Assembly (NCBI GenBank): GCA_038501625.1
Contig: JAZAYU010001081.1
Coordinates: 28,099-92,098 of the forward strand
Direction of reading: 5' to 3'
Origin: Corbicula japonica
Lineage: Eukaryota; Mollusca; Bivalvia; Venerida; Cyrenidae
DNA: 64,000 bases
Under the pieces are notes generated by a model that saw only the letters and a program-made list of their open reading frames with translations, made no database searches and was not told where the DNA came from. Of the stretch, positions 36,512-47,325 are shown one piece after another (positions within the stretch are counted from its first letter, which is position 1; the number at the start of each line of letters is the position of its first letter). Made by a program: the position numbers and the translations under genes.

Positions 36512-37005
36512 AAACAACCGAAGAGACAAATAGCTTCTCAATCAGTTTTATGAACGTAATATTTTTGTTCTTTTGCAATTAATTTGCTTCACTCTGGTTT
36601 CGTTACATGTATATAGACGTGTGGTTTTCATATTAATGATATTGACACCAAACTGATGCAAAAAATTTTTTTAACATCCGGTAAGTATAGAATTATCAGC
36701 CTGAAGATTACATCAGGTAGAACATAATGAGATTGTAGACCCTTTTAAGGTCAACTTTTCATGTTTGTTTATCAAAATAATTTTTTGTTTCATTTTGTAT
36801 TCATACGTATGCATGATATAATTAACTTTAAATACTAGTACAATAAAATAATCGTGGGTATAATTTGTCTAATAACTAAATTACCTTCTGTGACGCAAAG
36901 CAAGTAAATGTTCAAAACAATTATTATATCATTTTGTGACGTTCATTTAAGATCAAATTATCATCCACCCAAAATGACAATAGACGAGTTTCACGATAAT
37001 CCAAT
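36512..37005. other. 3' flank of C1q-2, nothing else identified
   Basis: AT-rich. An AATAAA-type signal (CAATAAAATAATCG) near 36840 could end the transcript. Confidence 0.3.
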
Positions 37006-37007
37006 GA

Positions 37008-37466
37008 TCAATAACAGCTGATAATTCACTGGCATTTCAAGAATCCTTAGTACGACAAGAAAACACTTCAGAAAAGCAAGCAAACTTTCTCGATCTAAAT
37101 CTGTCAATTGAAAATGGTTATGTCACTACTAAAATATATGATAAAAGAGATTATTTTAATTTTAATATAGTAAATTTTCCGTTTTTAGATGGCGATGTTC
37201 CCCGTGCAACATCTTACGGGGTTTATATTTCACAGCTTGTTCGCTTTTCAAGAACTTGCAACGATATTAACGATTTCAATGAACGTAATCTTTGCATAAC
37301 AGAAAAACTTTTAAAACAAGGTTATCGGTATCACAAATTAAGGAAAACATTTTGCAAGTTTTATCGTCGATACCCAGATTTAATTCATAAATACAGGTGC
37401 AGTTTAAAATCACTATTGCAACAAGGTATTTCACAGCCAGATTTTTTATGGAGATTTAATTTATAA
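37008..37466 (+). pseudogene. Reverse-transcriptase C-terminal fragment of a retroelement
   Basis: One open frame of 152 codons (not ATG-started) ending at TAA 37464-37466: ANFLDLNLSIENGYVTTKIY, DKRDYFNF, FPFLDGDVPRATSYGVYISQ, LVRFSRTCNDIN, EKLLKQGYRYHKLRKTF. The PRATSYGVYISQL block and the following Y-H-K-L-R-K-TF region are typical of reverse-transcriptase proteins very common in bivalve genomes. I cannot decide from this fragment between non-LTR and Penelope-like types. The catalytic YxDD part would lie upstream and is absent, so the copy is 5' truncated. Confidence 0.75.
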
Positions 37467-38165
37467 ACTCAAGAAGATAAAGGGCAATGTTAACTTCTCC
37501 CGGTTATTCGTAAAAACCATCTGTAAATTTAAAAAGAAAGCTTACCAACATGATATTTTACAGCGCTCTGCATGCCTGGTGATTAACCCTTATACAGATG
37601 ATCATTATGCTTACCTCTTTGGTTGCACGACGGTGGCAGGGGTTTAAGAGTTTATGAAGGTTATGGGGAAATCTTTTCTTAAAAGAACCTAGAAGCTCGA
37701 TTTGTTTCTTTTATCCCTGTCATCGTGTTCTTGCTGATTTTACTCCAGGAGCTCTGGTCTCGGTAAGATCATTGAGTACCCGCTCTTTGACTTTGCAATG
37801 CTATTAGATTCTTATGTTTTATATGTTTGTGTGCTTTTGCATGCAACATTGTTGAGCCAATAAGTGGGTTGGAGTTGTTTCACCAAGACAACTTGTATTT
37901 GTTTTGTAATATGAGAACCTGTTGGGGCAAGTGTGAGGTTGGTGCACCCTAGAACCTGGTTTAAACCCCCCAGTGGCAATTTGATTTGCCACTGACCGTT
38001 CCAAGGCGGTAACCCCTCGGGTTCTCATTTTTGTTAATTGTTAGTGGTGTCTCTTTTGAAACTGATCATTTTATTAACCATGCTCTCTCCCTCTCTTCTT
38101 CTTGACTGTGTAGAGATGCTGTTTTTTCTGAATGTGGCGATTCCTGATATGCATATTTAAACCTT
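37467..38165 (+). mobile_element. 3' tail of the retroelement, including family A repeat
   Basis: Directly after the RT frame comes a decayed continuation (CAGCGCTCTGCATGCCTGG, TATCCCTGTCATCGTGTTCT), then CCAAGACAACTTGTATTTG and a complete family A repeat (37915-38160) ending CCTGATATGCATATTT. Copies at 52010-52450 and 60180-60420 (minus) keep overlapping parts of the same order, so family A is the 3' end of this retroelement. Confidence 0.75.
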
Positions 38166-38310
38166 TGTTTAGAACGTTGTTTGTTTAAATCTGCTGATAC
38201 AAACCAGTTTTCAGACATTGTTGTTGGAAAGAGCTATCCTTTCTCTATAAATCAGCGTACATTTCCTCCTGATATTCGTGCAGTACAATCATTTATAGTG
38301 CTGTCACCAT

Positions 38311-38900
38311 GGCAGAGAGCACTACTTATGATCTGAAACAGGAACAAGGAGTGTATAATTGTTAAAATCGCGGCAAATTAGGAATAAACACTTTAGAAAT
38401 ACAACGCGATTAAGAGAACAGGTCCTCCCATATCGCAAAGTTGCTAGATGGGTTTTACTTGTTAAGGAATGAAGAAATGGCATCGAAGATGAACCGCGTC
38501 CTGGCATGTGACGACGCTACTGTAAAACGTATATTGGAAGAAGATCCACGGTACACTCTCGAAGAAATAAGCGAAATATCAGGCTTTAAATCATCGCCGG
38601 TGTTTTTGTTTATTTTAAAAGAAAAATTAAAAGTTACGGAAGGTTTAACGCACTGGATACCACGTTTACTGACTGATGAGCACAAACGCCAGCATGTTGA
38701 AATTGCATCAGATTTACTGACAAGACTCAAAGGCAATGACGAAAGGCGGTTACTAGATATTATTACAGATGACGAAACATGGCTGTACTTTCTTGAGCCG
38801 AGTAATAAAGAAAATAATTAAATGTGGATAGGCGAAGACGACGAAAGACCCAAAAAATAGCTCGCAGGAGCAGGAAGGTGTAACACAGCAAAGTCAATAT
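38311..38900 (+). pseudogene. Mariner-type transposase fragment
   Basis: Best frame 38441-38821: ILEEDPRYTLEEISEISGF (helix-turn-helix region), LTHWIPRLLTDEHKRQHVEI (mariner linker block with the WVPRLLT-type motif), then IITDDETWLYFLEPSNKENN, holding the first catalytic Asp of the D,D34D triad. A plausible start ATGGCAGAGAGC at 38311 is followed by a stop after 18 codons. Past 38822 the GEDDERPKK block is followed at once by a stop. The last two thirds of the catalytic domain are missing. It is an inactive relic. Confidence 0.85.
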
Positions 38901-39880
38901 TGTTAGAGTAAGCAAGAAATGTTTAGTTTATCTAGGTATATAGGTATATAGGTTAACATGTATAGTATGATAGTATTTCCTGATGTTGTTCGGACGATTC
39001 CGTCAAATAATTTATGAAATACTCATCTTAAGTACATTTGAGCACGTTCTACTATACGATTCGTTGTTCTGTGGCGCTTTGGACTTATTTGGTTATGAGT
39101 TAGAAGTAACGTTGGATTTTTGTAAAAATATACCTTGCTCTTTTGATCCGAGCGTTCCGATTAGTCCAAAGGTCTAAAACTTAGAATAATCTACCGCGCA
39201 CGGCGGCGGTGTATTCAGTAGAGAATCGAATCATCCGTAGTCCATATCGGTCGCATTGAACAACTCTTATTCTAGGACGTGCGAAGGTGATTTTGTTATT
39301 ATGTTAATATTGAAAATTATTGTGGACATGTAAAACAAATAACTTACTTTCGAAATTAAAAATGTGAGGACCGATCAATTTTCGTTATTTATCAACAGTA
39401 TAACATAGAATATATGTTTCCAGTATGTTAGGATCCCGGACGTTAGATTAACCTCTCGCGGACGTAAGAGTAGACAACATTAACATTTTAATTGCATGAA
39501 AAATGCTGGTTACAAAGGTCCCATACGTTACGTACGCCCTATTTTTTACTATGACATAGTGGCACGTGTCCCTATACCAGATTTTTAACGAAATCTTGTA
39601 ATCCAGTAATCTGAATATACTAGGTGCATACATAGTATAAAGGAATTTCGATCTTATTAAGTTATTTAATGCTAAGAACATATTTATATCTCCTTTTTCT
39701 AAATTACAGGATTTTCCTTGCTAGAGGCATCGGATTAATATCTTTCCCCATCTGTTGCTGAATTTCCACGCATTGAGCCGGGTGGCTTCGGAAGTCCATA
39801 ATTATGTAGTTAATATCTCTTATGCAGAAAAGGGAGAGTAATGCTCATGTGATAACCAGAAATCATGTATGTTGTTATTG
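38901..39880. other. Spacer, nothing identified
   Basis: Includes a short (TAGGTATA)n run near 38933. No gene or clear repeat is seen. Confidence 0.35.
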
Positions 39881-39885
39881 CATTA

Positions 39886-40299
39886 CAGTACTGTGAACGT
39901 TTAGTGTTACAAAATTTGCGTATATCGTGCGTCCGTCTATCGTGTATCGTGCGTTCGTCTAACGCGTATCGTGCGTCCGTTAAACGTGCATAGTGCGTCC
40001 GTATATCGTGTATCGTGCATCATGCGCCTTTTAATTTTATCGTGCAACGTGAAAAAGTTACTTGCATATGCAAATGTATTTGATTTAATTTCATCCATTT
40101 ATCTTGTATGTTCATAGCATTTTCAAATTTTTAGAAATCTCGCACACAAACTATACGAATCGACAATATCGTGTATCGTGCGTCTATCGTATATAGTGCG
40201 TCCGTCTATCGCGCATCTTGCGTCAGTCTATCGTGTATCGTGCGTCCGTATATCGTGTATCGTGCGTTTCGTTTGTAACCTTAAACGTTCACAGTACTG
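39886..40299. mobile_element. 414-bp MITE with internal TCGTGCGTCC satellite, copy 2
   Basis: Inverted ends CAGTACTGTGAACGTTTA, TA borders (39884-39885, 40300-40301) and the same two satellite clusters around the same centre (CATATGCAAAT) as 25976-26377. The ends are better conserved than in copy 1. Confidence 0.88.
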
Positions 40300-40301
40300 T
40301 A

Positions 40302-42015
40302 TCTTGTTACTGGTCATCAGTAAAAAAGCGAGTATGACCGATTCTACGTGTAATTATCAGATGCCAGAGTTTAAACATGCATATACATTTAAACTACTAA
40401 TGGCATTGTTCATGAAAATTATTTACAAATATGGTATTTGTTTAAACCTGATCGTTTGCTTTATTCGCCAGATTGATCCCTTCAACTGAAGGTACAGTAA
40501 ACAAGTGAATAAGCAGTTTGTGGACTTCGCAGTACGCCACTCAGCAGATCAAGGACATCCGAAAACCATAATTGCAATAGTATTAGTTGACAACACTCAA
40601 TATACAGCTTTAGAAGAATTTAACTGAATACACTGGATTTGTGCGGTACTGAACACTAGTTTTCACTTCAACACTTTAGCATCAAGAAAGAATACAGAGA
40701 GTAAAAGATCTGAGCAATAGCAGTTTATTTGCTTGTTTAAAGTTTTTTTTACAGAAGGCCAGTGGGACTGAACCATTCCTGATATGCATAATATTTAAAA
40801 TTTCATGAAATAGGACTCTATGATTTGATTTATTCTTGCTGCTAAAATGGCGAGCAATATGAGAATCTTCCTATAAAATACTATAATAAATAACAATTCT
40901 TACAGAAGTTTCAACCAAAATAGATTTTACATAAACGTAAAGTCTTGTCAGTGCATAATGTTTACAGTGTACATAATGAATGTTTTGCTGATTTTCTTTC
41001 GCTTAAGACAGAAAGCTATTTGAAGAAAAGAGCATTATTCTGCAATACAAAAACAATCTGGTATAGTCACGATATACTTGTGTTGATCACGATTCTTATT
41101 GGCCTCAAACAACGAGTCATATTTTGTTTTAGAATAAGATACTATTAACAAAGAAACTATTTATTTGTTATATGTGAAAACCATTTCCTTTCGCTTAAAT
41201 CTTTAATTTCGGCAAACCATTGCTAATCATCGGCAACTGAACCGTAAAAAAATTAACATTAACAGAACTCTTAGTAAAATTCAGGAACTATGGCTGTTTC
41301 GAAAGTTTGCATCTCTTTATGACTTTAGTAGGATAAAAAAATATCTAATTGATAATAGAAAATATCATTTTCTCCTTAAATTGACAACGAAATTTGATGA
41401 ATACAAAAATAACGTAAAATATGATATTCGAAAAGTAAAAACACTGGTCAGACGTTCGCAATTTCAAATTAAGCCATTTGAAGGTCTTTGGGCACGATGT
41501 TTGTATTTACGTAAATATTGAATTGCGCTCATTTCCATTAATGATAATGAACAGGCTCTATCAACCGAGTCTGTGATTTTTGGTTATTTGTCGTGTTTTG
41601 TGGTTTTAAAATTCCTATTTCATCTATTTTCATTAGATTAAATAAAAATGTAAAACCAGTGTTTATTAAAGGATCTAAAGCCTTCGAATTTGCACTTAGG
41701 TACGTTTGATATTATATGAAACATCTGAAACAACTGTTAAATAATAAGCAACTTACATGTTAGATGGGAAAAACAACAAAGTAGTGTTCACTTTGTGATC
41801 TTAGTGAATAAATGGCTTAACACGATGACATACAATACTTACATTGTGTCCCTTATTTATATAAAAAGTTCATTGGCATAGCATATAAAATTGCGAAAAT
41901 GTTCGAATTTTACCAACTTCAAATATTTATCTGCATTTTAAACTTAAAGTCTTAGAATATAAATCTGATAGTTATAGTTACTTTTTGAAAATCCCACGTC
42001 TACGTATATCAAATC
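40302..42015. other. Upstream region of C1q-3 with repeat remnants
   Basis: A family A 3'-end scrap (CATTCCTGATATGCATAA) at about 40776, and a decayed plus-strand family C copy at about 41475-41632 (GAACAGGCTCTATCAACCGA). No gene. Confidence 0.45.
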
Positions 42016-42017
42016 CC

Positions 42018-42025
42018 CTATTTAA
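42018..42025 (+). promoter_or_regulatory. TATA-like box of C1q-3
   Basis: CTATTTAA with the T of TATTTAA 88 bp before the ATG at 42107. Surrounding bases CCCTATTTAA equal those of C1q-1. Confidence 0.55.
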
Positions 42026-42106
42026 CCACCACTTATATTTTATTTTGGAAACTTTCATGTCAGATCAGAAATTAGAATAGCTTCGTTTAGTTTATATATT
42101 CACAAA

Positions 42107-42551
42107 ATGTTGTTTGTACTTATATTTACAGTGTTGCTTTTTATTCGGCAAGTCGTGAATTTGGAACAGGAGTGCCAGTGCTCGAGATTTCACTATGAAG
42201 AGAAAACCCTAGTAAAGATGATAAAGACGGAGATATTTGTTGATAAAATGAAGTCAGATTTTGAAAACAGACAACATGAGATGGACATTTATGTTGACAA
42301 TATGAAGTCAGAGTTTGAAACCAGACATAATATAACAGAAAGATCTATAGACAAACTAAAGTATGAACTTGAAAACAGTCGTAATTTGACGGAAATATCT
42401 GTAAATAAAACGAACTCAGAATGTGAAAGCAGATCAAATAAAATAAACGAGAGAATCGATGCGTTTCAGAAAGAATGTAACTCGGCAAAAATGGAGCTAG
42501 AGGCGTTACGTCCAACAATTTCGGATGGCCTGAAAACTGTTACAAACAAAA
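42107..42551 (+). CDS. Secreted C1q-domain protein C1q-3, exon 1
   Basis: First exon of an intact 283-residue protein. A signal peptide (MLFVLIFTVLLFI) is followed by QECQCSRFHYEEKTLVKMI, the leader shared by the three genes. The stalk is about 35 residues longer than in C1q-2 through partial repeats of a ~20-residue unit of the type D-x-M-K-S-x-F-E-x-R (DKMKSDFENRQHEM, DNMKSEFETRHNIT, DKLKYELENSRNLT). These look like internal duplications of coiled-coil heptads that change stalk length. N-x-S/T sites (HNIT, RNLT, VNKT) could carry glycans. The donor AAAA then GTAAAC is at 42552 and leaves phase 1, the same junction as the other copies. Confidence 0.88.
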
Positions 42552-42649
42552 GTAAACATTTCGCATTTGTAGCTAGCAATTAGAAGTTTTTTTCAACCCT
42601 ATTTATTTAATTACTTGTAGGTTTTGATTTTATAAAACTTAGAAAAGTT

Positions 42650-43145
42650 ATATCAGGTATAGCCACATTCCGAAAACACTGTTTCTGTACACTTCCAAAA
42701 GTAGAGAGAAATAGAAAACGTATGTTGATAATCTAATCAATTAAAAACCGACAAGCAAAATAAGAGAACCCCGAGGGGTTACAGTGGAAACGCATATTGC
42801 CAAAGAGGGTTTAAACACATTTCTATGGAACACTGTCAGGTTTTATATGAACTGTAACCCGCACACTAAAGTTATTAAGTTTTATGCAAACGCACACAAA
42901 TACAAAGATTAAAAGTATGTAATGGCACTGCCGGGTGAATGGCAAATACTTGATGACCATATTGAGACCGGAGCAGCTAAGAAATCAATGGAAGGAATAA
43001 ATAATCTGATAAAGCTTCCACGTTAACATTGTTTTTAAGGTTTCAAATGAAATCTCTATAGACTATTTAACATATGCAGCCGACGATGCCAGCAAAATTG
43101 TAGATGGTTTATTCACAAAGCATGCAGAGCGCTGAAAAACATCCT
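42650..43145 (-). repeat. Degraded retroelement tail (family A) in C1q-3 intron
   Basis: Scattered matches in minus orientation: ATATCAGGTATAGCCACATTC, then AGAACCCCGAGGGGTTAC, and farther on GCATGCAGAGCGCTG, which corresponds to CAGCGCTCTGCATGC of the copy at 37561. Confidence 0.55.
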
Positions 43146-44039
43146 GTGTGTTACCTTTTAATTTTATTTACCTATAAAATGGAGAAAGTTTTGTTGTTTT
43201 ATTCAAGTTGTTAACCAAAGGAGTACACGCCCGGTAAACATTTGCTCCACAACCAAAAAGAAAACATAACAAAATGAGCGAAAGCTACTTCCGGGATTGA
43301 GCGAAAGCATACAAAAGGTGAGTATGCCAAGCATGTTTTCTCTTTATAAAACAGAAAGACGAAATTTTCAAAAATCGGCGAATTTAGTGCCGTGTAAGGA
43401 TGATGAAGCTTTAACGAAAACACGGTTTTATATGCTAAACATGTAAATTGTTCCAACTAGAACTATTTTTACCAGCGAACAATGATGCATTTGTTTTACG
43501 AACTTGTCATTTCGACTTAATTTAGTTCTTTGAATGCTTTAAAAAACTTTTTCTATGTTGCGTGTCAATCGAATGCCGGTCGCTGGTGACTGCTCTACAG
43601 ATTTGTGACGGTGTTATACCTCTTTAAACGATATATGTTCATATTTAAGAGGTGGAGGAGCGAAAAAGCTAGTTGCGGAGCGAAAGCATAGGAGGCAGAG
43701 CGAAAACGTTTCACCAGCCTACCTGTGTTTGTCAGTATAAACGTATTCACTACACAGGTCGATTTTTCGTTAACATGTGTTAGAGCTCCAAGACATTACA
43801 ATATATGTTTGTTGAACTTAACGTCCATTTATGTACAACAATGTCGCAACGAGAAGGAGATTCCAATAAACTTATTTCACGCCTTCATTTATTAAGCTTA
43901 TGATTTCGATGATATAAGACAAACACCAGTACATGACAATTCTAGTTTGGGCGAATTTCCTGGGGTACATAAATACTGCTATTCCGTTCGTCTTTGCTTC
44001 ATTATGATAAAGAGAATCTATCATTGGTATTCGGCGCAA

Positions 44040-44131
44040 TAATACGAAAGTACGCGAGCACGCGGAGTTAAAGATAAGGCAATGCGAGTTAAGGATATCT
44101 CACACGGCTAAAAATAGAGATTGTTCTGTCT
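44040..44131 (+). repeat. Direct repeat inside the intronic transposon, copy 1
   Basis: ATACGAAAGTACGCG ... ATCTCACACGGCTAAAAATA ... CTGTCTAG matches 45769-45855 in the same orientation. Confidence 0.65.
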
Positions 44132-44313
44132 AGTAAGTGAGAAAAAAATCTATAATTGGTATCCGGCGAAGATCAAGGTATCTCAACACAAGGGTGATGC
44201 TTTCCAGACGGAAACAAGGCTGTGCCGGGTTTCCGTCTGGAAAGCATTGCCCGAGGGTTGGGATACCGTTATCTTCGACGAATATCAATGATTGATTATT
44301 TTTCTCACTTACT
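44132..44313. mobile_element. 182-bp foldback hairpin
   Basis: Near-perfect inverted halves: AGTAAGTGAGAAAA at the left and its complement at the right, meeting in GCTTTCCAGACGGAAAC / GTTTCCGTCTGGAAAGC. The loop is only a dozen or so bases, so a single strand would fold into one long stem. It abuts the direct repeat ending at 44131. Confidence 0.8.
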
Positions 44314-44913
44314 TGTTCAAGATTCGAACAAAATTCTTTAAAATTCAAATTATACGCAACAATTTTGGAGAACTATTTCTTTTGCGTAACTTCTTGTAGG
44401 AACGGTAAATCAGCCAATAATTCACAGCCTGTCAAAGTTGAATACCCCTAGGCCTAACATGTACACCACTATTGTTACAAATTTAACTAAGAAAGGAAAA
44501 TAATCGTTTTACATGCCACGTAAATCTGCAGCGGGTTCTTCCGTTGATAACGAATCTGGAATTTTTAGGTTATCCGTGATTTCGTCACATTTAATAATTC
44601 AAATAGATTGAATTGTACATACCAGTTGAAGTTGAAATATCCCGATTTAAAAGCAGATTATTTCCTTTTTATCTTCTATTCATTTTCTCCATAAAGTCTG
44701 ATGTTTAATGAAGCTCGCAACAGCGGTATAAGAATGAAACACTCAAAAAAATAGCATTTACAGACTCATACCACGATAAACACTTTCAAGTTCCAGCAAC
44801 CCAGTGTATCTTTTCCAACTAATTTTTAAGAAACTTTAGTAAAATCATGATAAAACAAAAAAAAACAGCTTGCTCTGTTTGAAAAAGTAAACGTTCGTAC
44901 ATAATAATCTTAA

Positions 44914-45697
44914 GGTAAGACCTGTGTAATGAATACCTATATCCAGAAGAGTATCCAAGGGAGGTACCTATAGTAGTAAATTAGCGTAGATTTCTGTCAT
45001 GCAAGAGGACCAGGGTTCAAATCCCACTGGAAGATATGTTTTGTTGTAAGCTTAGAGCTTAAATAATTGGCATATTTCTTTTTTTCCTGTGTAATTCTGT
45101 CATTGAATATAAATTTCTCATGATTTAAACTAAAATAAGCAAAATAATCAAGATTAAAGGGGCTTTCGCTATCAGAATAGTGTTTATTCAAGTCATCAAT
45201 TTGAAAATTTCTAAAACTGGACGGTAAACTTCTCTGAAATTTTGTTTAAATTTTGTTTAAGGTATATAGTTAAAAAATGGTAAAGTTTGTTATATTGCAC
45301 CAATCAGGATTTTGCACAATTTTCATTAATTTAGTCTCGTGAAATATAAAAAATGCATTTTTTAAAATTTATTTGGTCAAAAAATGTCATTTTAAGATAA
45401 ATTCTGTATTTATATATTATATCTTAAATTAGTTTAGTAAAATATAACATATTTTGGATAAACTGTAAAAAAATTAAGGTTGAATTTATCAATAACAAAA
45501 AATTTTGTCACCGATTAAAGAATTTGGATACTTTCACGTTTTTTTCTCACTTTTTTAATTAAAAAAAAGCTAAAAATCTCAAAAACTACACGGTGAAAAT
45601 CATTCAAATTTTGCATACAAGTCAGTGGTATGAAGCAGTTGATGAAAATATAATCAGATGTTGGATTCTTAATAGTGCCTATTACACAGGTCTTACC
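44914..45697. mobile_element. TTAA-flanked 784-bp nonautonomous element, copy 2
   Basis: Same ends (GGTAAGACCTGTGTAAT), same TTAA borders (44910-44913, 45698-45701) and nearly the same interior as 5259-6038, including the B-box-like GGGTTCAAATCCC at 45013-45025. Differences are scattered substitutions and short indels in A/T runs. It is nested inside the 43226-47178 transposon. Confidence 0.82.
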
Positions 45698-45768
45698 TTA
45701 AATGAATTAGTTATTAGCATCACGACGAAGTCTAAATCAATAATGAAGCGCTCAATACGGTGCGAAAT

Positions 45769-45855
45769 GATACGAAAGTACGCGAAGTTAAAGATAACGC
45801 CATGTGAGGTAAGGAAATCTCACACGGCTAAAAATAAAGATTTTTCTGTCTAGTG
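45769..45855 (+). repeat. Direct repeat inside the intronic transposon, copy 2
   Basis: ATACGAAAGTACGCGAAG ... ATCTCACACGGCTAAAAATA ... CTGTCTAGTGA, matching 44040-44131. Confidence 0.65.
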
Positions 45856-46454
45856 AAAAATATTAAATTACCATTATCAGCACATTTCTATTTCTGTCAT
45901 TTTACGCCAGTAAATTTAATATCATCATCGAATCAATCAAAAGCTAGTAAATGTCAATATATCTTAAATTAATGTTTTTGTAATTAAAGTAAATATATGT
46001 GTATAGATGTGCCTGAAAATATTATATCCGATCACTTAGTTATGAACGTTTATATATAAATAAAATGTTAACACTTCATTTAGTTATGATTAATAAGGTT
46101 TATACATATTTTTAATAAGCATTTACTTAATTACTTTCAAGTTGATCATATTTGAATATTTAATACATAGATTTGATTCTGAATTTGTGATCATTGAGAA
46201 ACGAAAATGACATCATTCCTGTCGAATGCTTTGATAATCATTTTATTTTTAACAGATTGCTATTCTGTTTCGGTACTTTAAATGTTGAATAAAATGTTTT
46301 TCTTCTTCTTTAAGACTAGGAAATAGCCTTTTCTTTTGCACTCTTTAAAGTCTCCGATCTAAAAGTACAAAAACAGACTACAAATAACTAAAATATTATT
46401 GAAAATGGTTTCTTTTTGCAACGAAATCGTTTAAAATAAATTCATTAAAATATG

Positions 46455-46645
46455 TCAAAATGAACATATGAAACAGTTGTAGAAATAATGCATTATTCGG
46501 TTTAAGTAAGCCAATTTATGCCCACTATGCCTAGCCCAATGTTGAGTAAAACTCATTGTGTACAAATATAAACTATTCTTCTTTTGATCAATCCCAAACG
46601 ATAGCGTGTATATTGCGCTGAACAAGGAACTTTCAATGAATGCGT
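46455..46645 (-). repeat. Decayed family C copy
   Basis: Order TATGCCCACTATGCCTAGCC, GTTGAGTAAAACTCA, CAATCCCAAACGATAGCG, AACAAGGAACTTTCAATGA follows family C with many substitutions. Confidence 0.55.
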
Positions 46646-47325
46646 TAACAAACAAGTTAAAAACGATGCGGTGACATCGAGTATGAAGTTATGTTTTCGC
46701 TCTGCCTCCTATGATTTCGCTCAACAACTTACTCAAGATTTCGCTCCTACACCTCTTGGAAAATGATCATAAATCGTTTAAAGTGACGTTGCACCATCCG
46801 AAATCTGTACAGCAGTCACTGGCGACAGGTATTCGATTAATACGCAACATAGGAATGACTACTAAAAGCAATCAAATAACAAAATTAAGTCGAAATATCA
46901 AGTTTGTAAAGAAACATGCATTATTGTTCGCTGGGAAAAAAGTTCTAGCCGGAACAATTTACATGTTTTAAATATGAAACCTAGTTTTCCGTGAAACTTC
47001 ATCATTCTTACACGGCACTACATTCTCCGATGTTTGAAATGTTCGTCTTTCTTTCTTATTAGGAGAAAAAAATGTTGTCAACAAATCTGCGCTTTAAATT
47101 CGCTAAATCCCGGAAGCGGCTTTCGCTCATTTTGTTATGTTCTATTTTCGGCTGTGGAGCGAATGTTTACCGGGCGTGGAGTAGAAAAGGGAAATGCCTT
47201 GTCGTAATAGTAAATTAAAGTAAAAGCTTGTAATTTTATAAAAAGTAAAGTATGTTTTAGATGTTTATGTTATCTTAGCAATAATATTTACAGATAAAAT
47301 TTTATTTTCTAACGTTTGATTGTAG

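Larger units (their letters stand above)
43226..47178. mobile_element. 3.95-kb long-inverted-repeat DNA transposon in C1q-3 intron, CAC ends, 5-bp duplication
   Basis: Arms 43226-43707 and 46693-47178 are inverted copies of each other. Ends are CACGCCCGGTAAACATT, bordered by a perfect 5-bp duplication GAGTA (43221-43225, 47179-47183). The arms contain repeated GAGCGAAA words at both edges. CAC-initial ends with 5-bp duplications match the Transib/RAG-like pattern, as do the elements at 8433 and 12125, but the arm sequence is unrelated to theirs. The ~3-kb interior carries a hairpin element, a pair of ~95-bp direct repeats and a nested TTAA element (44914-45697), and no transposase-length frame, so this copy is nonautonomous or gutted. 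It makes up most of the C1q-3 intron. Confidence 0.82.

Noticed and set aside
45593..45853. 86-codon open frame spanning the end of the TTAA element
   Set aside because: Crosses the element border and the neighbouring direct repeat; the equivalent part of the other copy has no such gene.
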